Assembly (NCBI GenBank): GCA_963815665.1
Contig: CAWFHN010000011.1
Location: forward strand, 310,001 to 374,000
DNA: 64,000 bases
Source of the DNA: DASUPK01 sp963815665
Lineage (GTDB): Bacteria > Actinomycetota > Thermoleophilia > Solirubrobacterales > 70-9
Reading direction: 5' to 3'
In this document: piece by piece, positions 27,650 to 35,253 of the stretch
Numbering within the stretch: position 1 is the first letter of the stretch
How the letters are laid out: every line of letters starts with the position of its first letter
Program-made: the position numbers and the translations under genes
The notes under the pieces: model-generated
Databases searched by the model: none
Seen by the model: the letters and a program-made list of their open reading frames with translations, nothing else
Told to the model about the DNA's origin: nothing

Positions 27650-28882
27650 CTAGGAACGAGCCGGCGAGAGCCGGCTCGTCGCGTTCCGGGCCGCGTTCTC
27701 GACCAGCTCCGCAGCCCTCACGGCCCCATCGTGCGCGGCAGACCAATCCGCAATCTGGCCCGCCCGGGCCTGGAACAGCTCCTCCCTCAGCAGCCGGCGC
27801 GTCGCCAGCCTGATTCCGCGCGCCGACAGCAGTCGCCGCGGCACCGATAACCCGGTCCCGGACCAAGCGACCCGCGCCGCGTTCTCTCCCATGTCCCCGA
27901 CCGACGGACAGACCAGCAGCGGCTTGCCCGCCGCCAGGGCTCGCGCCACCGTCCCGTGCCCGCCGTGGCAGATCACCACGTCCGCGGCCGGCATCGCCTG
28001 CGAGTAGAGCAGCCAGTCGACCAGCTTCGCGTTGGCCGGCACCTCGATCGGCCGCTCCGGCCGGTGCGCATTCGTCGTCGCCAGCACCCGCACCGGCTCA
28101 TCCGCCAGCGCGTCCAGCGCAACCCGCACCAGCTCGCACTCCGGGTCCTGCGCGGTACTCGGCGCGATCAGCACCAGCGGCCCATCGCCCTCCGGAATTG
28201 CCACCTCCTCGCCCGGCAGCTCGAAGAAGAGCGGCCCGGTCACACGCACGTGCGCGGGCCACTCCCGCGGATACTCGAGCTGAGGGAACGTCCCCACAAC
28301 CGCCAGCAGCTCGCTGATCCCCCCGTGGAACCGCTCGACCGGTCCCAGCCCCAACCGCGCCCTGGTCTCATTGAGCTCATCACGCCCTCGCCTTAACCCC
28401 ATCCCCAGCAGCGGCCCGGTCGCCTTCCACCCCAACCGCCCGACCGCCGTCCGCGGCGGTCGCAGTCCGAGCGAGTACAGCGGCATCCCCGGCTGCTGCA
28501 CCGGATAGACGTGCGGGATCAGCGTGGCGTGCGGAACCCCGGCGACCTCCGCGGCGAGCGTCGGCGCCAGCGTGAGGATGTCGCTCACCACCAGATCCGG
28601 TTCGAACCCCTCCATCAACCTCGCCAGCGCTCGCGCAGCCGCCGCGGCCGTCTGCCCGTCCGGCGTGTCCGGCCCAGGCGGCGGATACACCGTGTACTCC
28701 TGGGCGCCCGTGAATCCCAGCCCCTCCGCCTCGACCGGCTCCCGCCACCGCTCCCATGTCTCCACCACCACCTCATGTCCCCGCCGCCCAAGCTCCCGCG
28801 CCAGCGCGATCGCCGGGAAGGCGTGCCCCGGATCGCCGAACGCGGCGACGAGCAGGCGCAGGCGTCGGTCTGGGCGGCCCAT
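27650..28882 (-). CDS. macrolide/UGT-type glycosyltransferase (GT1)
   Basis: A 410-residue GT-B fold enzyme of the UDP-glycosyltransferase/MGT class. The N-terminal domain opens RLLVAAFGDPGHAFPAIALARELGRRGHEV. The C-terminal nucleotide-sugar domain has PLVLIAPSTAQDPE and the signature VDWLLYSQAMPAADVVICHGGHGTVARALAAGKPLLVCP. It probably glycosylates a lipid or small hydrophobic acceptor; donor and acceptor are unknown. The ATG at 28882 gives MGRPDRRLRLL. It is divergent, by 39 bases, from a hypothetical gene. Confidence 0.88.
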   Translation of the reverse strand: MGRPDRRLRLLVAAFGDPGHAFPAIALARELGRRGHEVVVETWERWREPVEAEGLGFTGAQEYTVYPPPGPDTPDGQTAAAAARALARLMEGFEPDLVVSDILTLAPTLAAEVAGVPHATLIPHVYPVQQPGMPLYSLGLRPPRTAVGRLGWKATGPLLGMGLRRGRDELNETRARLGLGPVERFHGGISELLAVVGTFPQLEYPREWPAHVRVTGPLFFELPGEEVAIPEGDGPLVLIAPSTAQDPECELVRVALDALADEPVRVLATTNAHRPERPIEVPANAKLVDWLLYSQAMPAADVVICHGGHGTVARALAAGKPLLVCPSVGDMGENAARVAWSGTGLSVPRRLLSARGIRLATRRLLREELFQARAGQIADWSAAHDGAVRAAELVENAARNATSRLSPARS

Positions 28883-28921
28883 TGCGCGGACCCTACGCCG
28901 TTGCCGGTATCCCTTGACCAG

Positions 28922-29458
28922 ATGCCAAAGCGCCGCAACAACGCCGAGCGCCTTCGCAACTCGGTCTCCGCAATGCCCGCCCGCACCAAGGAGGCGATGC
29001 TCCGCGGCATCCGCTCGAACCGCGTCATCGTCGGCGCCTACGTCGACAGGCGCGGCGGCGTCTGCCCGATGCTCGCGGCGCACCGAAACGGCGGCCGCAC
29101 CAACTTCGGCACCTTCGCGCGCGCATGGGACGCCTTCACCGGCGCCAATCAGCGCAGGCCCCGCCGCGCATCGCGCCGCGAGGTCCGCACGCTCGAGGGC
29201 TACCTCGAGATGGCGCTCCTCCGCGAGGGCGTCGCCGGCGAGGAGCCGCTCCCGGAGCGCCCACTCGCCGACGAGGTCCGCGACATCCAGGCGACCCGCC
29301 GCCGGCTGGCTGAGGCCGAGGCGCATGCGGCATCCGACCTCCCCGTTGAGCACGTCCTCGCCACGGCATACGAGGAGCACGCCGAACCGGACTCCGCAGA
29401 CGCCTGGTCCGCAGAGCTGGATCGCGCCGAGGCCGAGCTCCACCGCGCGCGCTCCTAG
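28922..29458 (+). CDS. hypothetical protein, Arg/Glu/Ala-rich
   Basis: A 178-residue soluble protein beginning MPKRRNNAERLRNSVSAMP. A central segment VIVGAYVDRRGGVCPMLAAHRNGGRTNFGTFARAWDAFT looks folded and conserved-type. The C-terminal half is helical and charged (VRDIQATRRRLAEAEAHA, ELDRAEAELHRARS), suggesting coiled coil. Codon usage is typical of the window, so it is likely real. No family is recognised. It lies between two glycosyltransferase genes and 21 bases before the second. Confidence 0.7.
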   Translation: MPKRRNNAERLRNSVSAMPARTKEAMLRGIRSNRVIVGAYVDRRGGVCPMLAAHRNGGRTNFGTFARAWDAFTGANQRRPRRASRREVRTLEGYLEMALLREGVAGEEPLPERPLADEVRDIQATRRRLAEAEAHAASDLPVEHVLATAYEEHAEPDSADAWSAELDRAEAELHRARS

Positions 29459-29479
29459 CCCCGCGGCTAACTTCCGCCC

Positions 29480-30406
29480 GTGACGCGGGCGCCCAACAGC
29501 GAGCCATTCGTATCCGTGATCGTTCCCGTGCGCGACGGGGAGCCCACGATCGCCGACTGCCTGGACGCGATCCTCGCGACTGACTATCCGCCCGAGCACC
29601 GCGAGATCCTGGTGGTCGACAACGGCTCAAGCGACGGCACCGCCGACCTGATCCGGACGCGGCCGGTCCGCTACCTGAATGAGCCAAGGCGCGGCGTGTC
29701 CAACGCGCGCAACCGCGGCATCGCCGAGAGCACCGGCGAGATCCTCGCCTTCCTCGACGCCGACTGCCTGGTCGAGCCCCGCTGGCTGACCGAGCTCGTC
29801 CGTCCCTTCGAGGACCCGGAGGTCGGCAGCGTCGCCGGCGACCTACAGCACGCCCCGCCGACCACGGCGGCCGAGCGCCAGGCGGCGCGCCTGCTCGGCG
29901 ACTGGCAGCGCTTCGCCTTCAGCTCGAACCCGGCCTATCCGATCACCGCCAACGCCGCCTACCGCCGCGACGTGCTGGAGCGGATCGGCCCCTTCGACCC
30001 CCACATGACTCGCGCCCAGGACGTCGAGCTCGGCCTCCGCTTTCAGGAGCGAAGCGGCCGCCGCCTGGCCTATGCCGAGAAGGCAACGGCGCGGCATCGC
30101 AACCGCTCCACCCAGCTCGGCTTCTTCCGCCAGCAGCTGGGGTGGGCCTACGGCGCCGGACTGGTCGGAGCCAAGTTCGAAGCGATGGGAGGCGACCCGG
30201 TCAGGCCGCCCCGGATCCGCGAGATCGGCCGCACCGCGCGCGGCCTAGGCATCGTCCTGCGAGCCCGAATCCGCGGCCAGGGCCGCCGGCAGTGGATCGA
30301 GGACGCCTGGTACGACCTGCTTCGCCAGGTCGCCTGGTGGGTCGGAGCCCGCGCCGGTCTGCGCAAGGGTGCGCGCATCTGGCGATCTGAGGGCGAAGCC
30401 GTCTGA
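29480..30406 (+). CDS. family 2 glycosyltransferase
   Basis: A 308-residue GT-A enzyme. It opens VSVIVPVRDGEPTIADCLDAIL, with the nucleotide-binding VVDNGSSDGTADLI, the metal-binding region FLDADCLVEP, and a later ED-type acidic region (RAQDVELGLRFQERSG). The C-terminal section has one amphipathic region but no clear spans, so it is probably cytosolic or peripheral. The GTG start is used. Its last codons fall in a sequence resembling the dispersed GGGCGAAGCC repeat. Confidence 0.88.
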   Translation: MTRAPNSEPFVSVIVPVRDGEPTIADCLDAILATDYPPEHREILVVDNGSSDGTADLIRTRPVRYLNEPRRGVSNARNRGIAESTGEILAFLDADCLVEPRWLTELVRPFEDPEVGSVAGDLQHAPPTTAAERQAARLLGDWQRFAFSSNPAYPITANAAYRRDVLERIGPFDPHMTRAQDVELGLRFQERSGRRLAYAEKATARHRNRSTQLGFFRQQLGWAYGAGLVGAKFEAMGGDPVRPPRIREIGRTARGLGIVLRARIRGQGRRQWIEDAWYDLLRQVAWWVGARAGLRKGARIWRSEGEAV

Positions 30407-30415
30407 CTGGAGCTC

Positions 30416-31156
30416 TCAGCCCAAATCGGGCGTATCGATCGTGTCCCCGGGCCGCAGGAACATGATCTCGGGGACCAGGCAGTTGGGCGAGGTCCGGAGC
30501 AGGAAGCGCACCGCCTCGGCAATGTCCTCGGGCCGGATCATCGCCTCGGCCGCGACCTGCTGCTTGGCGAACTCCGTCATCGGCGTGTCGACGAAGGCCG
30601 GGGCGAAAGCCGTCACCTGGATCCCCTGGCCGGCGATCTCCTTCTGCGTCGCCTGCGAGAAGCCGATGACCGCCGCCTTCGTCGCCGAGTAGACGCTGAG
30701 CCACGGTTGCCCCGCCTTGCCGGAGATCGAGGCGGTGTTGACGAGCAGCGCCTTGCCGTGCTCCGCGCCCGCTTCCTTCAGCAACGGCAGGCACTCCCGC
30801 GTCATCAGGACCACCGCGCGCAGGTTGACGCCGAGCTGCATGTCGACGTACTTCGTCGTCAGCGCGTCCATCGCCTCGCCGATGCCAACCCCGGCGTTGT
30901 TGATCAGCACGTCCAGCCGGCCGTACCGCTCCTTGTGCGCCGCGACCAGCGCCGCCAGGTTCTCCTCGTCGGCCATATTCGCCGGCACGCTCTGCACGTC
31001 CAACCCACCCGAGCGCAGGTCCTCAGCCGCCGCCTCGAGCTTGTCCGGGCGCCGCGCCGAGAGGGTGATCCCGTACCCGTCCTCGCCGAGGGCCCGGGCG
31101 ATCGCCAGCCCGATTCCGCTGGAACCACCAGTGACCAGGGCCGCCTTGTCCGCCAA
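30416..31156 (-). CDS. short-chain dehydrogenase/reductase
   Basis: A 246-residue SDR with TGGSSGIGLAIARALG at the nucleotide-binding turn, LINNAGVGIGEA, the catalytic Ser in NTASISGKAG and YSATKAA for YxxxK. It resembles 3-oxoacyl-ACP reductase-type or sepiapterin-type SDRs; the substrate is unknown. The start is TTG at 31156, strongly supported by AAAGGAGG placed 5 bases upstream and by the Rossmann strand beginning at residue 4. It converges with the glycosyltransferase gene. Confidence 0.9.
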   Translation of the reverse strand: MADKAALVTGGSSGIGLAIARALGEDGYGITLSARRPDKLEAAAEDLRSGGLDVQSVPANMADEENLAALVAAHKERYGRLDVLINNAGVGIGEAMDALTTKYVDMQLGVNLRAVVLMTRECLPLLKEAGAEHGKALLVNTASISGKAGQPWLSVYSATKAAVIGFSQATQKEIAGQGIQVTAFAPAFVDTPMTEFAKQQVAAEAMIRPEDIAEAVRFLLRTSPNCLVPEIMFLRPGDTIDTPDLG

Positions 31157-31182
31157 CGTCTCCTCCTTTAGAGATGCGAGGG

Positions 31183-31238
31183 CGCGCCTTTAGGCGCGAC
31201 CCGTTCAATGCTGGTCCGCGCGCCACCCTATAGGTGGC
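31183..31238. promoter_or_regulatory. two short hairpins in a divergent intergenic region
   Basis: CGCGCC-TTTA-GGCGCG (31183-31198) and GCCACC-CTATA-GGTGGC (31222-31238) are perfect six-base inverted repeats with AT-rich loops. They lie between the SDR gene on the minus strand and the lipoprotein gene on the plus strand. They could be protein-binding palindromes or RNA hairpins in the leaders; the sequence does not decide. Confidence 0.4.
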
Positions 31239-31248
31239 CCCATCTACG

Positions 31249-32235
31249 ATGCCGCCCGTGCCCCGCAAGCCCCTCGCCGTCGCCGCCGCGCTGCTCGCCG
31301 TCGCGCTCGTCGCCGGCTGCGGCGGCTCGGACAACGGCACCGGCAGCCGCAGCCGTCCCGCGCCCGCCGCCTCGGATTTCCCCTCGGCGAAGGGCAAGAC
31401 GCTGCGACAGGTGCTGGTGTCGTCGGGCGCCTCCCAGGGCCCCGTCGTCTCACCCGCCGCCAGGGAGTACTACCTGGGCGTCAACCGATTTCCCTTCGGA
31501 GTCTTCACCGCAGGCCGCGATCAGATCACCAACGCGCAGGTCGCGCTCTACGCCGCCCCGGGCGGGGGAGTGAACGGCCCGGCGATCGGCCCGTTCCCGG
31601 CCAGGATCGAGGACCTCACCACGAAGCCCGCCTTCCGGGCCAAGTCCACCGCCGACGACCCCAGCGCCGCTCAGGTCGCCTACGTCTCGGACATCCCGCT
31701 CGACAAACCGGGCAACTGGGCGTTCGCCGCGCTCATCAAGAGCGGCGGCTCCTACCAGTACAGCCTGATGCCGACCCCGAGCCCGGTCGGCGACTACCCG
31801 ATGCCGCGGGTCGGCCAGCAGGCGCCGGTGGTTCACACCCTGACCGCCGGCCAGGTCTCGAACATCTCCCAGATCGATACGCGGGTCCCGCCCGACGACA
31901 TGCACAGCGACGATCTCGCAAACGTGCTCGGCAAGAAGCCCGCGGTGCTGCTCTTCGCGACCCCGGCGCTCTGTCAGAGCCGAGTCTGCGGCCCCGTCAC
32001 AGACGAGGCGGAGCAGGTCAAGCAGGAGTTCGGCGACAGGGTCGCCTTCATCCATCAGGAGATCTACAACAACAACCGGATCAGCGACGGCCCCCGCCCG
32101 CAGATGCGCGCCTACCGCCTCTCCACCGAACCCTGGGCCTACGTCATCGACAAGAGCGGCAAGGTGAGCTCGGTTCTGCAGGGCCCCTTCAGCGTGCAGG
32201 AGCTGGAGGCGGCGGTTCAGAAGGTCGCCGGCTAG
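31249..32235 (+). CDS. thioredoxin-like lipoprotein
   Basis: A 328-residue secreted protein with a lipoprotein signal (LAVAAALLAVALVAGCGG, lipobox LVAGC). The mature part has a beta-rich N-terminal domain (VSPAAREYYLGVNRFPFGVF, and YVSDIPLDKPGNWAFAALI) and a C-terminal thioredoxin-like domain: PAVLLFATPALCQSRVCGPVTDEAEQVKQEF, FIHQEIYNNN and EPWAYVIDKSG. The CQSRVC spacing (Cys-x4-Cys) differs from CxxC and recalls SCO-like or peroxiredoxin-like variants. A periplasmic or wall-space redox or chaperone role is likely. The start is ATG 31249. Confidence 0.82.
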   Translation: MPPVPRKPLAVAAALLAVALVAGCGGSDNGTGSRSRPAPAASDFPSAKGKTLRQVLVSSGASQGPVVSPAAREYYLGVNRFPFGVFTAGRDQITNAQVALYAAPGGGVNGPAIGPFPARIEDLTTKPAFRAKSTADDPSAAQVAYVSDIPLDKPGNWAFAALIKSGGSYQYSLMPTPSPVGDYPMPRVGQQAPVVHTLTAGQVSNISQIDTRVPPDDMHSDDLANVLGKKPAVLLFATPALCQSRVCGPVTDEAEQVKQEFGDRVAFIHQEIYNNNRISDGPRPQMRAYRLSTEPWAYVIDKSGKVSSVLQGPFSVQELEAAVQKVAG

Positions 32236-32282
32236 CCGGTCAGTGCCGCCGCCGGCGCCGCGAGCGAGTAGAACTCAGGCTC

Positions 32283-32651
32283 GTGGGGGATCCCGATCTA
32301 CTCAGCATGCTGGCGGCGGAGGCCGAACGCCGCACGCCGGCGATCATCGCCGGGATCGAGGCGCTCGCCGCCTCGGGCGAAAAGGACTCGGCCCGCATCG
32401 AGGAGCTCCGCGTCGAGGCCCACGGGCTGAAGGGCGCGGCGCTGGTCGTCGGTCAGGATCGGCTTGCCGACCTGGCCCGGAAGATCGAGCAGTACCTGGC
32501 GGACAGCGTCGACTCCGGTCGGATCAGCCCCGCAGCGGCCGCCACGGTGGTCGCCGCCGCCAGCGCGTTCACCGAAGGCGCTCAGGCAGCCGCCGAGGAC
32601 GTCGCGGAGCCCTCGTCGGTGAGCGAGTCGCTCGGGGCTTTCGGCGACTGA
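32283..32651 (+). CDS. orphan histidine phosphotransfer (HPt) protein
   Basis: A 122-residue helical protein with the HPt signature EAHGLKGAALVVG, phospho-acceptor His47, and helices on both sides (LLSMLAAEAERRTPAIIAGIEAL, RLADLARKIEQYLA). HPt proteins relay phosphate between receiver domains. No hybrid kinase or receiver is adjacent, so its partners are encoded elsewhere. GTG is the start. It converges with a small membrane protein gene. Confidence 0.8.
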   Translation: MGDPDLLSMLAAEAERRTPAIIAGIEALAASGEKDSARIEELRVEAHGLKGAALVVGQDRLADLARKIEQYLADSVDSGRISPAAAATVVAAASAFTEGAQAAAEDVAEPSSVSESLGAFGD

Positions 32652-32652
32652 G

Positions 32653-32997
32653 TCAATCCGCGTGGTGGAGGGCGAAGGAGATCGCGCCCAGCACCATCGC
32701 GCCCATCACGAGCCACGCCGGGATCAGCCAGGCGGCGACCTCCGCCACCCGCAGGGCCGCCCGCCGGTTGGCGGGCAGGATCAGAGCGATCATGCTCGAC
32801 ACGAAGACCACGGTCGCCGCGACGATCACAGGCGCCGCCACCAACGTCCGCGCCGGCGCGTCGACCTCGTCCTCGAGGCCGCGCCCGATCTGCGAGTCGA
32901 GAACCGCCACCACCGCGACGATCACCACCGAGCCGTAGAGCGCGCCGAGCAGCGGCGCGGTGAAGGTCTGGGGCTTCTGCCCACCGGGTTCCTCCAT
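32653..32997 (-). CDS. three-helix membrane protein of unknown function
   Basis: A 114-residue protein with about three to four spans (LLGALYGSVVIVAVVAVLD, TLVAAPVIVAATVVFVSSMIALILPA and VAAWLIPAWLVMGAMVLGAISFAL). No motif identifies its function. It begins about 40 bases before a tRNA gene on the opposite strand. Confidence 0.65.
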   Translation of the reverse strand: MEEPGGQKPQTFTAPLLGALYGSVVIVAVVAVLDSQIGRGLEDEVDAPARTLVAAPVIVAATVVFVSSMIALILPANRRAALRVAEVAAWLIPAWLVMGAMVLGAISFALHHAD

Positions 32998-33036
32998 GGA
33001 ACGAATCTATCCCGGACGGTACCCTCGCCCGCAGTA

Positions 33037-33110
33037 GGGCCGGTAGCTCAGCTGGTCAGAGCAGCGGACTCATAATCCGTCGGTCGGAGGTTCGAGTCCT
33101 CCCCGGCCCA
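33037..33110 (+). tRNA. tRNA with CAU anticodon (elongator Met or Ile2)
   Basis: A 74-base cloverleaf with acceptor GGGCCGG/CCGGCCC, D arm GCTCAGCTGGTCAGAGC, anticodon stem-loop CGGACTCATAATCCG and T arm GGAGGTTCGAGTCCTCC; discriminator A, no encoded CCA. It lacks the C1-A72 mismatch of initiator tRNA. The variable-loop sequence resembles tRNA-Ile2, whose C34 is converted to lysidine, but elongator Met is also possible. Confidence 0.9.
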
Positions 33111-33254
33111 TGAGAGAAGCCCTGGTAATCGGCATCGGCGAATGTCGCGTGTAAGAAACGTCTCCTGAATGTCGACGGAGGTGTCCGCTGCGTGACAGGC
33201 ACACGCGGTCGAGCGCAGCGTGCGGGGCTGTCGCGGTTTGTGGAGAAGGACACG

Positions 33255-33677
33255 ATGTCTCTTCTGTCGGACAGCAGGTCGCATACCACCCCACCGGGGG
33301 CGGTCGACCGGAGCGCCACGGAGGGCGCGGCTCTCCCCGCCTGCACCATTGCGGTCCAGCGACACGTCACCTGGACAGCGGTGATGCTGCGGGGAGAGCT
33401 CGATCGCCAGTCAGGCGGCGAGCTGAAGGACGCCGTCGCTGAGGCGCTCGCCGAAAACCGACCGATTGTCGTCGAGCTCGTCGGTCTCGATTTCTGCGAC
33501 CTGGACGGCATTCGGAGCCTCGCCTACCTCGCGCGGCAGGGTGAACGCTGTCGCGGGCACGTCGGAATCGAGATCCACGGCGCCCGCGGGCAGGTCGCTC
33601 GGCTGATCCAGCTCCTGGGACTGGAGGACGTCCTCGGAGGGTCGGTTCAGCGGGCGTGGACGAAGTTAGCCGAATAG
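33255..33677 (+). CDS. STAS-domain (anti-sigma-factor antagonist-like) protein
   Basis: A 140-residue protein with a disordered N-terminus and a STAS domain from about residue 30: TWTAVMLRGELDRQSGGELKDAV, VELVGLDFCDLDGIRSLAYL, GHVGIEIHGARGQVARLIQLLGL. In SpoIIAA-type antagonists the loop reads D-S-S-G and the Ser before Gly is phosphorylated by the anti-sigma kinase. Here it reads D82-L-D84-G, so Asp replaces that Ser. It may mimic one phosphorylation state permanently. The ATG with GGAGAAGG upstream is preferred over a GTG at 33192. Confidence 0.85.
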   Translation: MSLLSDSRSHTTPPGAVDRSATEGAALPACTIAVQRHVTWTAVMLRGELDRQSGGELKDAVAEALAENRPIVVELVGLDFCDLDGIRSLAYLARQGERCRGHVGIEIHGARGQVARLIQLLGLEDVLGGSVQRAWTKLAE

Positions 33678-34339
33678 AGCAGCCGGGCGCCGTGGTAGGT
33701 GCACCGGTAGGCCCGTGCCGTCCGGAGCTTCTGATGAGCCGAGCCGGCGGCCAGGTTCGCGAACCCTCCCGAGGCGAAACAGCCGCCCCGGCGCCGCGTG
33801 GGCCGACGGCTGGCGAGCCAACGGCTTTGCTTCAGCCCGTCCACCGCGAAGGCGGGTGCCCAGGGCGGAATCGTGAGCGCGATGATCTGCCGGCGACCGA
33901 TCTTGAGCGGCCGATCGAGCGTGAAGCTGGCGAGCCGGCCGAAGTGCGGCCTGAGACGCTGGACCGGGCTCTCGCGGAGGAGCAGATAACGAACCCGCCG
34001 CCGCCGGTCCCTGACCCGTTTCAAGACGGAGATCCTCGCCTTTGACTCCCCGAACTTGCGGTTGAAGGTCTTGATGTCGGTCCGATGAGGCATCCCGAGG
34101 TCGATTGACCAGGAAACGATCTTCCCCGCGGCGGGAGTCACGAACGGATTACGACTCAGTCTCGAAGAGAGCTGGAATCCCGTCACCCACGCCTCGACCA
34201 GGCAACCTTGTGGGCAGCTCGCGGGGGCGGATCCGACGGTGCCGAGGCCATGGGCGGAGGCTGAGCCCGGCAGGGCGAACACCGCGGCCCAAAGGGCCAC
34301 AAGGCCGAGCAGCAAATTTCTGGCGCGAAGAGAAGCCAT
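33647..34339 (-). CDS. secreted protein of unknown function
   Basis: A 230-residue protein with a signal peptide (LLLGLVALWAAVFALPGSASA), a Cys pair shortly after the cleavage site (ASCPQGCLVEAW) and a beta-rich basic body (GKIVSWSIDLGMP, RLRPHFGRLASFTLDRPLKIG, QIIALTIPPWAPAFA). Cysteines near the end (RRGGCFASG, YRCTYHG) may form disulfides. I recognise no family. The 3' end overlaps the STAS gene by 31 bases in convergent orientation. Confidence 0.65.
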   Translation of the reverse strand: MASLRARNLLLGLVALWAAVFALPGSASAHGLGTVGSAPASCPQGCLVEAWVTGFQLSSRLSRNPFVTPAAGKIVSWSIDLGMPHRTDIKTFNRKFGESKARISVLKRVRDRRRRVRYLLLRESPVQRLRPHFGRLASFTLDRPLKIGRRQIIALTIPPWAPAFAVDGLKQSRWLASRRPTRRRGGCFASGGFANLAAGSAHQKLRTARAYRCTYHGARLLYSANFVHAR

Positions 34340-34395
34340 CGTGCCAGCGTGAACAGCGTGCCCGCATGGATGGCGCGGTGCCGGCTCGGCGCCTG

Positions 34396-35118
34396 TCAGC
34401 CGCCTGACGATGGAGGCTCGCCGCAAAGCAGCCAGCCGGCGCTGACCCGCTCGACGATGCCGTCACGCTCCATCTGCGCCAGGGCGCTCGTCACCGATGG
34501 GCGGCGGGCGCCGACCAGCTCGGCGATCACCTCATGGGTGAGTCCGAACGGAACGAGCGTCCCGGCGCTCGTCACCTTGCCCCAGTTCCCGGCGAGATGC
34601 CAGAGCAGCAGCAGGACCTTGTCCTCGACGCCACGCGAATTTGCAATCGCGAGCAGGACCGCAAGCCAGCGCGACCGCCGCACGATTCGGCGCATGATCT
34701 CTGCGCCGAGGTCGGGCCAGCGCGTTGCGAGCCGCGTCCAGCGGTCGTCCAGGACGGCGAACTCACTCGGCGCGAGCACAGTCCAAGTGGTGGTGGTGGG
34801 GACCGGGTCGAGGGCGCTGTCGTCGTCGTCCCAGGGGCGGAGGACATCGCCGCTCCCGAGGATCTCGCGCGACCGGGTACCGGCGATGTCGACGTTCCTG
34901 GTCAACAGGCCCTCCAGCACGAGGATGCCGAGCCCGCTCGCGTCCGCCAGATCTTCCACGCTCCATTCCCCGGGTTGGGCCGTTACGCGCGGGGCTTTGA
35001 GACCCTCCCGGGCCGCGACGCGCCTGGACGCCGGCACGGCATCGAGCAGAGCCGGGTCCCGTTCCAGAACACGGACCGCAGCTGGTCCCTGTGTCTCGAT
35101 TGTCGCTCCCTTCGGCAT
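34396..35118 (-). CDS. Crp/Fnr-type transcriptional regulator
   Basis: A 240-residue protein. The N-terminal part is a probable cyclic-nucleotide-binding-like beta barrel (VLEGLLTRNVDI, ILGSGDVLRPWDDD). The C-terminal winged helix reads FGLTHEVIAELVGARRPSVTSALAQMERDGIVERV, the Crp-family recognition region. The phosphate-binding cassette of true cAMP-binding proteins is not obvious, so the ligand is unknown. The ATG at 35118 has GGGAGG six bases upstream. It is not next to an obvious target gene. Confidence 0.8.
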   Translation of the reverse strand: MPKGATIETQGPAAVRVLERDPALLDAVPASRRVAAREGLKAPRVTAQPGEWSVEDLADASGLGILVLEGLLTRNVDIAGTRSREILGSGDVLRPWDDDDSALDPVPTTTTWTVLAPSEFAVLDDRWTRLATRWPDLGAEIMRRIVRRSRWLAVLLAIANSRGVEDKVLLLLWHLAGNWGKVTSAGTLVPFGLTHEVIAELVGARRPSVTSALAQMERDGIVERVSAGWLLCGEPPSSGG

Positions 35119-35201
35119 CGGTCCTCCCGAGTATGCCCACCCCAGGAACACGGCAACCGGCCCATCGACGCGGCGCACGCCCCGATCAAAGACAGCTGGG
35201 G

Positions 35202-35234
35202 ATCGGGAGGGCGGCCCGTGGCCGCCCTCCCGAT
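35202..35234 (-). terminator. strong hairpin terminator
   Basis: A perfect 15-base inverted repeat (left arm 35202-35216, right arm 35220-35234, loop CGT) immediately downstream of the lysine-tailed secreted protein gene on the minus strand. It could also block readthrough into the Crp-like gene. No T run follows. Confidence 0.8.
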
Positions 35235-35253
35235 GACAGAAGGCAGGAGCGTC

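Noticed and set aside
27650..28880. Plus-strand frames opposite the GT1 gene
   Set aside because: They do not show known motifs, while the minus strand carries the full GT signature.
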